The notes under the pieces: generated by a model
The model's input: the letters and a program-made list of their open reading frames with translations, nothing else
The model's database searches: none
What the model was told of the DNA's origin: nothing
From: Terricaulis sp.
GTDB taxonomy: Bacteria; Pseudomonadota; Alphaproteobacteria; Caulobacterales; Aquidulcibacteraceae
Assembly: GCA_024707365.1 (NCBI GenBank)
Contig: JANPZV010000004.1
Location: 62,001-126,000, forward strand
DNA length: 64,000 nt
Direction of reading: 5' to 3'
Program-made: the position numbers and the translations under genes
Part shown: in pieces, positions 7,370 through 18,300 of the stretch
How positions within the stretch are numbered: the stretch's first letter is position 1
Layout: each line of letters begins with the position of its first letter

Positions 7370-10153
7370 ATGAGCACGAAAGCCAAAAACGATCCCGCCG
7401 CGCTGCGCGCGCACTGCCTTGCGCTGCTTTCCGCGCATGCGGACGCAGCCCAGCGCGATCCGATGGCCGCGGCGCGCGCGCGCTGGCGATCGACCTTTTG
7501 GAGCAGCGCGAGGCGGGCAAGCTCGGCGCTGCGGATTTGCAGGCGCTGGTGAAGCACGTCGCTGATGAGGCTTTGCGCGCGCGGGCGCGCCGCCTGGCGG
7601 AAAGCAAGCCGGGCGGCGATTGGGCGGGCGTGGTCGCCGATGTGCTGGCGCCGTTAAAGGGCAGGCCGCTGAAAGAGATCAAAGCCGCGCTTGAGCGCGC
7701 CCGCGCGGGCGTTGTGTTCACCGCGCACCCCACCTTCGCGCTGTCGCGCGCCATGCGTGAGGCGCTGGCCGTGCTCGCGGGCGGGGGCGAGGCTGATCTT
7801 ACGCCGCTGGCGCATCTGCCGGATGCGCCAGTGACGCTGGCCTACGAGCATGCGGACGCCGCCGCCGCGATCGCGCGCGCGCAGGAGGCGCTCAGCGGCT
7901 TTAACGCGGCGGTGTTTGATTGGCTCGAAGCCAATGTCGAAGGCGCATGGTGGCGCATTGCGCCCGCGCCGGTGCGGCTCGCCACCTGGGTGGGCTACGA
8001 TCTTGATGGCCGCACCGATATTCATTGGGCGCAGACCATTCGCTTTCGCTTGATCGAAAAGGCGGCGCAGCTGGCGCGCTATGCGCAAGCTTTGGCGCCG
8101 CTGGGCAAAGAGGCCAAAGCCTTGGGCGAGAAGCTCGCGCGCGCGCCGGCAAGGAGGCTGAGGCGCAAGCGGCGCTGTTTGACGGCGATCTCGATGATCC
8201 GGCGCGCACGGTGCAAGCCGCAAATCGGCTGACGGGCGAGGGGCCGGATCGGCTGGTTTCGATCGGGCCGATCATTGCCGAGATCGATCACATCATCGAA
8301 AGCGCAAGTGGGTCCGCGCGCAAGGCGCTGTGCCTGGTGCGCACGCAAATGGCCGCGTTTGGGCTTGGCGCCGCCGCCATTCATCTGCGCGTGAATGCAA
8401 GCCAGGTGCGCTCGGCCGTGCAGGCCGATCTTGGCCTTGCCGCCGATGGCGAGTTCATGGATCGCCGCGCGATGGATGCGGCGGCCGAACGCAGCGCCCA
8501 TGCGGTGCGCGAAGCGGTGAATTTCGGCGCGATCTTTCAGGAAAAAATGACGGCGCGCCGCCAGCTCATGCTGGCCGCGCAGATCGTCAAGCATATCGAT
8601 GCGGATGCGCCGATCCGCTTCCTGATCGCGGAATTGGAGGCGCCCGCCACCATCATGGGCGCGATTTATCTGGCGCGGCTTTATGGCGTCGCCGATCGGC
8701 TGGATGTTTCGCCGCTGTTTGAAACCCCGGATGTGCTCGAGCGCGGCGGGCGGGTGATGGAGCGGCTGCTCGATGAGCCGGAATATCGCGCCTACATCCA
8801 AAAGCGCGGACGGCTTTGCGTGCAATACGGCTTCTCCGATAGCGGCCGCTTCATGGGCCAGATCGCCGCCGACATCGCGGTGGAGCGGCTGCATGTTTTG
8901 CTCTCGCGCGCCATGGCCGCGCGCGGGGTGAAAGGCGTTGAGGCGCTGGTGTTCAACACGCACGGCAGAATCCATGGGCCGCGGCGCCTATCCCGGCGCG
9001 ATGCAGGAACGGCTGGATTATCTGCTCTCCCCTTGGGCGCGCGCGCGTTTTGATCATGACGGCGTGCCCGTCCATGCCGAGGTGAGCTTTCAGGGCGGGG
9101 ATGGCTATTTGCATTTCCAGACGCCGGCATTGGCCGAGGCCACGCTGCGCGCGGTTGTGGCCTGGGCGTTTCAGCAGCCGCACGGCAAAGCCGATGACGC
9201 GTTCTACGCCGACATCAATTTCTCCTGGGACATCTACCGCGCGGTGAAAAACTGGCAGGAGGAATTGTTCGCCGATAAGCATTATCAGCGCGTGCTGGGC
9301 GCGTTCGGCCAATCTTTTGCCCAGCACGGGTTCGCGCAAAACCCGCCGCCAAAGCGGCGCATCCAAGGATGACGCCGCACGCTCTTTGCGCGCCATCCCG
9401 CACAACGCAATTTTGCAGCAATTGGCTTCGCCCGCGAATGTGTCAGGCGGGTTCGGGCAAGTGGCCGCGCGCGAGCCAGAGCGTTTCATTTCGCACGTAT
9501 CGGCCTCGCCGCGTTTCACGGCGCTGGTGCGCATGGCCAATGCGGCGCGGCGGCTCACCTCGATTTCGGTGCTGCGCACCTACGCCGATTTCTACAGCCC
9601 TTCGTTCTGGACCATCCGCGCCGCGCGCACCGATGATGATTCCGTCGCTGAGCGCGCCTTGCGCATCGCCGGCCGGCTGGAGGCGCGCGAGCTTGATGTG
9701 GCGATTGAGCGCCTCGCCAATTTGCTCTCGGCCGATCGGCGGCAATTCGATTCCGTGAGCCGCGGGCTTTTGCCGTTCGCCACCGGCGATTCAGGGTTTG
9801 AGCGCGATCTTTACATCCTGCACGCGGCGCGCCTCATCTGGATCGTGGAGGGCTTTACGCTCGCGGCTTCAATCCCCGCGTTTTCCGGCCGGCACGATAT
9901 GACGCGCGATGATCTCATCGATCTGGCGCTTGATCTGCGCTTTGCCGATCTGGCCGAGGCGCTGACGGAGATTTTCCCCGTCACCAGTGAAGCGCCCGCC
10001 GCTTTCGACGCGCTCACCGAAGCGGGCCCCGCTGACGCGCACGCCGGCTATCCGCACATCGCCCGCGAGATCGCCGCGCCGTTGCGCGCGCTTGATGCGG
10101 CGATCAAGGAGGTGACTGTCTCGGTCGCGCATTTTTACGGTGCGTTCGGGTGA
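7370..10153 (+). CDS. ppc: Divergent phosphoenolpyruvate carboxylase-like protein, several frame breaks (~7475, ~8150, ~8965, ~9350)
   Basis: TAHPTF, VQYGFSDSGRFMGQIAA, NTHGR(ES)MGRGAYP and a C-terminal SLRAIPHNAILQQL block spread over four overlapping ORFs in consistent order. Confidence 0.7.
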
Positions 10154-10165
10154 GGCGCCGCTAAT

Positions 10166-10689
10166 TTAGCGATTGAAGATCGAGCCGTCGGACGCCCCGT
10201 AGCGCAGGATGGCCGGATAGCGCGCCGCATCCGCGCATTGCATGATGACCCGCTCGTTGAGCGTGAGCGTCACAACAAGACCCTCTGCATCGCCTGCGTT
10301 GTTTGTGTGAAAGCGCACGATGCCGCGCGCGGGCTCGACGATGGCGGCAAATTGCCCGCTCGCGGCCAGCGCGCGGCGGATCTCGGCGAAGGCCGCGCGC
10401 GCTTCGCGCTGATTGCGGAATTGGGAATCGGCGATCACCGCCGCGATGGGCCGCTCCGCCGTCGGTGCGAAGATCGTGGTGCGGCGGATGAAGGGCGGGA
10501 AATCGGCGGTGAAATCGTGGGTGTTTTGCTCATGCGGATAGCGGGGGCGGGGGCGGTTTCGCCGAACCCGCGCCCGAACGCGCCCGCGGGCGAACAATAC
10601 GCCGCCACCTCAGCCGGGGTCCAAGCCTCGGCGGCGCCGGCGGCGCTCCAGGCCAGCAGGGCCGTTAGGGCGCTAAGCCATGCCCGCAT
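10166..10689 (-). CDS. Secreted hypothetical protein, frame break near 10530
   Basis: Signal peptide MRAWLSALTALLAWSAAGAAEA in one frame; ...TTIFAPTAERPIAAVIADSQFRNQREARAAF... in another. Confidence 0.55.
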
Positions 10690-10813
10690 CGCATCCCCTC
10701 CTGGCTGCAAGCCTAACAGCCCCGGCCGCTCTACGGTAGCGCTCAGCGCGCCGGAGGGGTGTTTCGCGCGCAAGCGCCTGTTTTATTGGCGAGAGCTTCG
10801 CTATATTGGCCCC

Positions 10814-11202
10814 GCCAGTCGGCCGGGCGGCCGCGGGCGCAAGCTGGAAACGGCGCGTTCGAGGAAAGTCCGGGCTCCATGCGGAAACGGCGGCGGGTAA
10901 CGCCCGCCGAGAGTAATCTCAGGGATAGCGCCACAGAGAATAGTCTGCCCTCCTTCGCCAAGGCTTCGGAGGGTGAGGGTGAAACGGTGGGGTAAGAGCC
11001 CACCGCGCCGACCGTAAGGAAGGCGGCACGGCAAGCCCCGCCGGGAGCAAGACCGAATAGGGATGCTTGGGGCCTTGAGCTCCAGCCCGCCGCAGGGGCG
11101 CATCCGGGTAGGTCGCGAGAACCGCTCAGCAATGGGCGGTCCAGAGGAATGGTCGCCCATCCTGAAAAGGTGGACAAAACCCGGCTTACAGGCCGACTGG
11201 CA
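10814..11202 (+). ncRNA. rnpB: RNase P RNA, bacterial type A
   Basis: Conserved GAGGAAAGTCCGGGCTCC, AGGGTGAAACGGTGGGGTAAGAGCCCACCG, GGTCCAGAGGAATGG, ACAAAACCCGGCTTACAGGCC; 5' gccagtcggcc pairs with 3' ggccgactggc. Confidence 0.95.
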
Positions 11203-11235
11203 TTTTACTTCACGGACTCGCATTAGGGTGGGCCC

Positions 11236-12213
11236 ATGAGCGGTCACGCCCCCGTCCTCCTCAACGAAGCCATGGACGCGCTCGCGCTACGCGATGGCGG
11301 TATCTATGTGGACGCCACTTTCGGCGGGGGCGGCTATAGCCGGCAAATGCTGGCCCGCGCCGATTGCCGCGTGATCGCGTTCGACCGCGACCCGGACGCG
11401 ATCGCGCGGGGCCAAGCTTTAGTTGAGTCAGCGCATGGTAAATTCACGCTTCATCAAGGCCGCTTTGGCGATCTAGCAGCCGAGGAATTGCTCGATGGGG
11501 TCGTGTTCGATCTCGGGGTTTCTTCTTTCCAGCTGGATGAGGCCGCGCGCGGCTTCTCCTTCCAGGCCGATGCGGATTTGGACATGCGCATGGAGCGTGA
11601 AGGCAAAAGCGCCGCTGACGCGGTGAACGGGCTCTCCGAGGGCGCGTTGGCTGATCTCATCTACAATCTTGGCGAAGATGATGAGAGCCGCCGCATCGCC
11701 CGCGCCATCGTGCGCGAACGCGTGGTCAGCCCCATCACCCGCACGCTGCGCTTGGCCGATACGGTCGAGAAAGCGGTGGGCGGGCGCAAAGGCGCGCGCA
11801 CGCATCCGGCCACGAAAACTTTCCAAGCCCTGCGCATGCTGGTGAACGATGAGTTGGGCGAACTGGCGCGCGGGCTCTCTGCGGCGGAGCGGGCGCTTAA
11901 GCCCGGCGGGCGGCTGGTGGCTGTTTCGTTCCATTCGCTGGAAGACCGCATGGTCAAACAATTCATCGCCCAGCGCGCCGATGCGCAGGGGCGCGGCTCG
12001 CGCTTCATGCCGGATCTTCCGCCAGAGCGCGCGCCGAGCTTTGTGCTGGAGCGCCGCCGCGTCACCACGGCGGGGGAGGCCGAGCTTGCCGCCAATCCGC
12101 GCGCGCGCTCGGCCAGCTTGCGCTGGGCGGCGCGCACCGAGGCGCCGGCCTGGGATGATCTCGATCCGCCCATGCTTGCGCCGAAAGCGGAGGCCGAATG
12201 GGCAAGGCTCTAA
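11236..12213 (+). CDS. rsmH: 16S rRNA (cytosine1402-N4)-methyltransferase
   Basis: HAPVLLNEAMDAL, DATFGGGGYSRQML, FDLGVSSFQLDEAARGFSF, LVAVSFHSLEDRMVK. Confidence 0.97.
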   Translation: MSGHAPVLLNEAMDALALRDGGIYVDATFGGGGYSRQMLARADCRVIAFDRDPDAIARGQALVESAHGKFTLHQGRFGDLAAEELLDGVVFDLGVSSFQLDEAARGFSFQADADLDMRMEREGKSAADAVNGLSEGALADLIYNLGEDDESRRIARAIVRERVVSPITRTLRLADTVEKAVGGRKGARTHPATKTFQALRMLVNDELGELARGLSAAERALKPGGRLVAVSFHSLEDRMVKQFIAQRADAQGRGSRFMPDLPPERAPSFVLERRRVTTAGEAELAANPRARSASLRWAARTEAPAWDDLDPPMLAPKAEAEWARL

Positions 12214-12509
12214 TCCGCGCCGCGCAGATCGGCGCTGGTCTGCTGATCGCGCTGCTGATCATCGGCCTTTACAAAGCCAAAACCGACGCGGCGAAAACCG
12301 AGGCGCATGTGCGCGCGCTCGAGGTGCAGATTTCCGAAACCGAAGCGCGCCTGCGGGCGCTGCGCGCCGAGATCGCGGGGCAGGAAACGCCAGAGCGCAT
12401 CGAAGCGTTGGCGCGTCGCCATCTTGGCCCCCACGCGCTCGAAGAAACGCCGGCCTTGCCTGAAGCGGCGATCGACGCGCGCTTGCCAGCGCCGAAAGCG
12501 CGCGAGTGA
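12198..12509 (+). CDS. ftsL: Cell division protein FtsL-like
   Basis: Position between rsmH and ftsI; single TM plus coiled coil. Confidence 0.75.
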   Translation: MGKALIRAAQIGAGLLIALLIIGLYKAKTDAAKTEAHVRALEVQISETEARLRALRAEIAGQETPERIEALARRHLGPHALEETPALPEAAIDARLPAPKARE

Positions 12510-14137
12510 GGCCGTTCGAGACGCAACGCGCGCCGCTTGCGTTCGCGCCGAACGAAGCCGCGCCTGCGCGCAACCGCGTGCGCCTTTTGGCGCTCGCTTT
12601 ATTTGCGATGCTGCTTTTGCTGGCCGGGCGGGCGGTGCAACTCGCGTTCGCCGGCGATCCGCTGGCGGAGCCGCGCCGCGCCGCAAGCGCGCCCGCCCCG
12701 GTTGCGCGCGCCGATCTGATCGATCGCAACGGCGTGTTGCTCGCCACCACGGTGCGCGCCTATGCGCTGACGGCGGATCCCGCGCGCGTCCGTGATCCGC
12801 AGGCCACGGCCGCCGCTTTGATCCGCATTTTCCCCGAACTGCAAGCGCGCACGCTGATCGAGCGGATGCGCGACACAAGCCGCCGCAGCATCTATCTGCG
12901 CCGCAGCCTCACCCCGGAAGATCGCGAGGCGGTGCTTAGTCTCGGCCTTTCCGGCATCGGCTTTCAGCCGGAAGATCGGCGCACCTATCCGCACGCAACG
13001 CTGGCGGCGCACGCCATCGGCTACACCAACGTCGATCTCACCCCGTTTGGCGGGGTGGAGAACGGGCTCGACACCATGATCCGCGAAGCGGGCGCGGCGG
13101 GGCGGCCCGTGCGGCTCTCGCTCGATGTGCGCGTGCAATTTGCGCTGGAAGAAGAATTGGCGGCGGCCGCACGCGCGGCTGGGGCGCCGGCGGCGGCGGC
13201 CATCATTCTCGATGGGCGCACCGGGGAGGTGTACGCGATGGCCACTTGGCCTTCGTTTGACCCCAACCGCTTTAACGCGTTCAGCCAAGCCCAGCGCAAT
13301 GATCTCGTCGCCGGCGCGGTGCGCGAATTGGGCTCCATCATCAAGCCGTTCACCGTGGCGATGGCGCTCGAAACCGGCGCGTCCAACGCGCGCGAGGTGT
13401 TTGATGTTTCCGAGCCGCTGATCGTGGAAGGCACGCGCATCGTCGATCATGAGCAAATCCTCGGGCCAGTGACGTTGCGAGAAATCCTTGCACGCTCTTC
13501 CAACATTGGCGTCTCGCGGCTTGCGCTGCGCATCGGCGCTGAAAACCAGCGCGCCTATCTGGATCGGCTGGGGCTTATTCAGCCGGCGAGTTTGCAGGTC
13601 GCGTTCAACGAGCAGCCGATCGCGCCGGAACGCAGAGGCCGGCGTGAAATCGCAGGGCTTGGCTTCGGCTATGGCTTGGCCGCTTCGCCTGCCGCGTTGG
13701 CGGGCGCTTACACCGTGTTCGTCAATGACGGCGCGCGCGTGAGCCCTACAATTTTGGCGCGTGACAGCGATAGCGAGGCGCCGATCGCAACCACGCCGGT
13801 GTTCTCCCCAGAAACCGCGCGCACGGTGCTGAGCTATCTGCGCAGCGCCGTCACCAACGGGACGGGCCGCGCGGCGGAGGCGCCGGGCCTGGGCGTCGCC
13901 GGAAAAACCGGCACGGCCGAGATCTGGGATCGCACCCAAGGATATGATCCTAGCCGCAATTTTTCCTCGTTTGCGGGCGTATTTCCGGCGCATCAGCCGC
14001 GCTATGTGATCGTGCTGGCGCTGGACGGCGTGGGCCAGGGCGGCGCCGGCGGGCAGGTGGCCGCGCCTGCCGTGTCGCGGACGCTGCGGCGTGTGGCGCC
14101 GATGCTTGGTTTGCGTGTGGACCGGCCGGCGCGCTAG
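12506..14137 (+). CDS. ftsI: Peptidoglycan D,D-transpeptidase FtsI (PBP3)
   Basis: Transpeptidase motifs LGSIIKPF, SSN, and GKTGTAE. Confidence 0.96.
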   Translation: MRPFETQRAPLAFAPNEAAPARNRVRLLALALFAMLLLLAGRAVQLAFAGDPLAEPRRAASAPAPVARADLIDRNGVLLATTVRAYALTADPARVRDPQATAAALIRIFPELQARTLIERMRDTSRRSIYLRRSLTPEDREAVLSLGLSGIGFQPEDRRTYPHATLAAHAIGYTNVDLTPFGGVENGLDTMIREAGAAGRPVRLSLDVRVQFALEEELAAAARAAGAPAAAAIILDGRTGEVYAMATWPSFDPNRFNAFSQAQRNDLVAGAVRELGSIIKPFTVAMALETGASNAREVFDVSEPLIVEGTRIVDHEQILGPVTLREILARSSNIGVSRLALRIGAENQRAYLDRLGLIQPASLQVAFNEQPIAPERRGRREIAGLGFGYGLAASPAALAGAYTVFVNDGARVSPTILARDSDSEAPIATTPVFSPETARTVLSYLRSAVTNGTGRAAEAPGLGVAGKTGTAEIWDRTQGYDPSRNFSSFAGVFPAHQPRYVIVLALDGVGQGGAGGQVAAPAVSRTLRRVAPMLGLRVDRPAR

Positions 14138-14146
14138 GGAGACGAC

Positions 14147-15588
14147 ATGACACTTGGCGAGCTTTTCGACGGCGGCGTGCCTGAGAGCGCCGCTGCGATT
14201 CCTGATTGCGGGCCTCACCGCCGATTCCCGCGCGGTGAAGCCGGGCTATCTGTTCGCGGCGCTCGCCGGCGCCGCCGCGCATGGGCGCGATTATGTCGGC
14301 CAAGCGATCGAACGCGGCGCGGTGGCGGTGTTGAGCGCCGGTGATCTTCATGCAGAGCCGGGCGCGGCGCATGTGATTGCCGAAAACCCGCGCCGCGCGT
14401 TCGCGCTGGCCGCATCGCGCTTTTATCCGGCGCGGCCTGCAACCATCGTGGGCGTGACGGGCACCAACGGCAAAAGCTCCACCGTCGATTTCCTGCGCCA
14501 GATCTGGGCGCATGCGGGTGAACGCGCGGCCAGCCTTGGCACGCTGGGCGCGATTGGCCCCGAGGGCGTGATCGACCTTGGCCACACCACGCCCGATCCC
14601 GCCGCCATCCACGCCACGCTTTCCAAGCTCGCCGAGCAAGGCGTCACGCACGCGGCGATGGAGGTTTCAAGCCACGGGCTTGAGCAGCACCGCGCCGATG
14701 GCGTCAGCTTCGCCGCCGGCGCCTTCACCAATCTCAGCCAGGATCACCTCGATTATCACCAGGACATGGGCGCCTATCGCGCCGCCAAGCTGAAGCTTTG
14801 GCCGCTGGTGAAAGATGGCGCGCCCGCGATCATCAATGCGGACGCCGCCGAGGGCGCGGCGTTTGAAAGCGCGGCGCAAAAGCGCGGGCTTGAGCTTGTG
14901 CTGTGCGGCTGGCGCGCACCGCGCAGCGGCGCGCTGAAGATCGTGGAAATCCAGCCGCGCCCGGCCTCGCAAATGCTGACGCTGTTATGGGCCGGCAAGG
15001 AAAGTGATGTCGAATTGCCGCTGATCGGCGAGTTCCAAGCGCTCAACGCCGTGTGCGCGGCGGCGCTTGCGTTGGCGCTGGGCGCGGGGCCGGAAAGCGT
15101 GTTCGCGGCGATGGCCGCGCTTAAGCCGGTGAAGGGCCGCATGGAGCATGTGGGCGAAGCCAAAAGCGGCGGGCATGTTTTTGTCGATTACGCGCACACC
15201 CCTGATGGGCTCGACGTGCTGTTGCGCGCCGCGCGCCCGCACGCGCCGGGGCGCATTATCGCCGTGTTCGGCTGCGGCGGGGATCGTGATGCGGATAAGC
15301 GCCCGAAGATGGGCGCCATCGCCGCACGCCAGGCTGATCTGGTGATCGTCACCGACGATAACCCGCGCGGCGAAGACGCCGCCGCGATCCGCGCGCAGAT
15401 TTTGGCCGGCGCGCCGGATGCGCGCGAGATCGGCGATCGCCGAAGCGATCCGCCATGCGGTGGCGCAGCTTTTGCCCGGCGATGCGCTGATGATCGCCGG
15501 CAAGGGCCACGAAACCGGGCAGATCATCAAAGGCGTGGCGCATCCGTTTTCCGATCAGGACGTCGCCCGCGCGGCGCTGGAGGCTTAA
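14147..15588 (+). CDS. murE: UDP-MurNAc-L-Ala-D-Glu ligase MurE, frame breaks near 14205 and 15440
   Basis: [58 protein letters not shown]. Confidence 0.93.
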
Positions 15589-15590
15589 GC

Positions 15591-16988
15591 ATGAGCGAGT
15601 TGTGGAACGCCGCCGAAGCCGCGCGCGCCGCGGGCGGTTCGCTCATCAATGGCGAACGCTGGAGCGCCACAGGCATTTCCATCGACACCCGCACGCTCGA
15701 GCCGGGCGATCTGTTCATCGCGCTTACGGATGTGCGCGATGGGCATGATTTCTTGCCGCAAGCGTTTGTCTCCGGCGCGGCGGCGGCGCTGATCTCTGAT
15801 CCGGGCAAAGCCGAAGGGCTGGGGCCGTGCATTGTTGTCAGCGATGTGCTGGAGGGTTTGCGCAAGCTGGGCGGCGCCGCGATCGCGCGCAGCGCGGCCA
15901 AGCGCATTGCTGTTACCGGCTCTGTCGGCAAAACCTCCACCAAGGAGGCGCTGGCGATTTGCCTTGCCGGATCGGGCCACGCATCGCTCGATCAAAAGCT
16001 ACAACAATCATTGGGGCGTGCCGCTCACCATGGCGCGCATGCCGGCGGAGAGCGCGTTCGCGGTGTTTGAAGTGGGCATGAACCATCGCGGCGAGATTTT
16101 GCCGCTGGCGCAGCTCGTGCGCCCGCACGCCGCTTTGGTGACGACGATCGCGCCCGCGCATGTGGAAAATCTCGGCTCGCTCGAAGCGGTGGCCGATGAG
16201 AAGGGCGATGTCTATGCCGGGCTTGAGCCGGGCGGCGCGGCGCTTGTGCCCAACGAAGCGCCGCACGCCGCGCGCCTGATCGATGCGGCCGAGCGCGCGG
16301 GCGCCAACATCATTCGCTTTGGCCGCGATACGGGTTGCGAGGCGCGCCTCATCAGCTTCGCCATGGATGAAACCGGCTCCACCGCCGAAGCGGAAATCCT
16401 TGGCCGCAATTTGCGCTACCGCATTGGCGTTGAAGGCGCGCACTGGGCGCTCAATGGCCTTGCCGCGCTCGCCGCCGCCGATATGCTCGGCGCGGACGTG
16501 GAAGCGGCCGCGCATGCGCTGGAGCATCTGCGCGCGTTCGATGGCCGCGGAACCGCGCAAGCGGTGCCTGCGTCCTTCGGGTCGTTTCTGCTTGTGGATG
16601 ACGCCTACAACGCCAACCCCGCCTCGATGGCGGCGGCGTTTTCCACATTGGCGGCGCGCAAGCCCGGCCCCGGCGGGCGCCGCATCGCCGCGCTTGGGGA
16701 TATGTTGGAACTCGGGCCTGATGAGCGCGCGCGTATCACGCCGGATTGGCCCGCCCGCTGGAAGAAGCGGGCGTTGATCTTGTGTTCGCCGCCGGCCCGC
16801 GCATGGCGGCGCTGATGGAGGCGCTTCCGCCGGAGCGGCGCGGGGGCTATGCCGAAAATGCGGATGCGTTGATTCCCATCATCGCCAGCGCCGTGCAGGC
16901 AGGCGACGTCGTGCTGGTGAAGGGATCGAATTCTTCGCGCATGAGCCGCGTGGTGAGCGCGCTTGCGGCGCTTAAAGGGGAGACTTGA
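15591..16988 (+). CDS. murF: UDP-MurNAc-tripeptide-D-Ala-D-Ala ligase MurF, frame breaks near 15990 and 16735
   Basis: [68 protein letters not shown] across frames. Confidence 0.93.
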
Positions 16989-18133
16989 TGCTCGAATTGC
17001 TGGGCAAGTACGTGGAGGTTTCCACGTTCTTCAATCTCTTCAACTACATCACCTTCCGCACCGGCGGGGCGATGTTTACCGCGATGATCATGGCGTTCGC
17101 GCTTGGCGCCCCGTTCATCGCCTGGCTGCGCAAAAAGCAAGGCAAAGGCCAGCCGATCCGCACCGACGGCCCCGAAGGCCATTTGCTGACGAAAAAAGGC
17201 ACGCCCACGATGGGCGGCCTCATCATCCTCATTCCGCTGGCGATCTCGACGCTGCTGTGGGCGGATCTGGATAATCCTTACGTCTGGGCCGTGCTGCTGG
17301 TGACAGTGGGCTTTGGCGCGATCGGCTTTATCGATGATTTCGCTAAGGTGACGAAGCAGCATCATGGCGGGCTTTCCGCCAAAGTGCGCCTCGTTACGGA
17401 ATTTTCCTTCGCGCTGGTGGCGGCGCTGATCATGCTGGCGGCGGAATGGATCGCCGTGAGCCAAGGCCAGGCGCATACCATCAGCGGCTTCTGGAACGCG
17501 CTGTGGGCAGGCGAGGCGCTGACGGCGGTGGCGGTGCCGTTTTTCTCCGGCTGGGGCATCCAGTTGCTGGGCTTTTATGTGCTGTTCGCGATGATCGTCG
17601 TCGTCGGCTTCGGCAATGCGGTGAACCTCACCGACGGGCTCGATGGCCTCGCCATCGTGCCGGTGATGATCGCGGCGGGCACGTTCGGGGTGATCTGCTA
17701 TCTCGTCGGCCGCATCGATTATTCGGCCTATCTTGGCATTCCGCACGTGGCGGGCGTGGGCGAGCTTTCCACCATTCTTGGCGCGCTTTTGGGCGCTTCG
17801 CTCGGTTTCCTTTGGTATAACGCCCCGCCCGCGCGGGTGTTCATGGGCGATACAGGCTCGCTGGCGCTGGGCGGCCTTTTGGGCGCGGTGGCGGTGGCGA
17901 CCAAGCACGAGATCGTGCTTGCCATCGTGGGCGGCCTTTTCGTGCTCGAAACGCTTTCGGTGATGCTGCAGGTGGCGGTGTTCAAGCGCACCGGCAAGCG
18001 CATCTTCCTGATGGCGCCGATCCACCACCATTTTGAGAAGCTTGGCTGGCAAGAGCCCACGATCGTGATCCGCTTCTGGATCATCGCGGTGATCTTCGCG
18101 CTGGCGGGCTTGGCGACATTGAAGTTGCGTTAA
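16988..18133 (+). CDS. mraY: Phospho-N-acetylmuramoyl-pentapeptide-transferase
   Basis: [56 protein letters not shown]. Confidence 0.98.
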   Translation: MLELLGKYVEVSTFFNLFNYITFRTGGAMFTAMIMAFALGAPFIAWLRKKQGKGQPIRTDGPEGHLLTKKGTPTMGGLIILIPLAISTLLWADLDNPYVWAVLLVTVGFGAIGFIDDFAKVTKQHHGGLSAKVRLVTEFSFALVAALIMLAAEWIAVSQGQAHTISGFWNALWAGEALTAVAVPFFSGWGIQLLGFYVLFAMIVVVGFGNAVNLTDGLDGLAIVPVMIAAGTFGVICYLVGRIDYSAYLGIPHVAGVGELSTILGALLGASLGFLWYNAPPARVFMGDTGSLALGGLLGAVAVATKHEIVLAIVGGLFVLETLSVMLQVAVFKRTGKRIFLMAPIHHHFEKLGWQEPTIVIRFWIIAVIFALAGLATLKLR

Positions 18134-18187
18134 TTGCGCGAAGCAGCGCACGAAGTTCGCTCTTTGGAGGGCGGCTGTGATTCTGAA

Positions 18188-18280
18188 ATTGGGCAATGGG
18201 CAATGGGCAATAGGCAATAGGGGCCAAAGCGCGGCGGCGAAACGAGCGCCCCATTGCCCATTGCCGATTGCCGATTGCCT
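18188..18280. repeat. Inverted heptad repeat arrays between mraY and murD
   Basis: (gggcaat)x3+aggcaat on the left, cccattgcccattgccgattgccgattgcc on the right, inverted, with a ~30 nt spacer. Confidence 0.85.
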
Positions 18281-18281
18281 C

Positions 18282-18300
18282 ATCATGGCGAAGCCATGAT
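18282..18300 (+). promoter_or_regulatory. Perfect 8-bp hairpin containing the murD start codon
   Basis: atcatggc-gaa-gccatgat; the murD ATG (18296) lies in the 3' arm. Confidence 0.55.

Noticed and set aside
10743-11247. ORFs overlapping rnpB
   Set aside because: The region is the RNase P RNA, with strong conserved sequence and end pairing.
12599-14218. 539 aa minus-strand ORF opposite ftsI
   Set aside because: Antisense shadow ORF with His/Arg-rich composition; ftsI on the + strand has clear motifs.
14154-16070. Apparent murE-murF fusion ORF of 638 aa
   Set aside because: It arises only because a frame break in murE puts the downstream sequence in the murF frame; the true murE stop and murF start are separate.
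18188-18280. CRISPR array
   Set aside because: Heptad units are too short, have no spacers and are inverted; no cas genes nearby.
16847-18286. 479 aa minus-strand ORF opposite mraY
   Set aside because: Antisense shadow ORF rich in His/Arg; mraY is clearly on the + strand.
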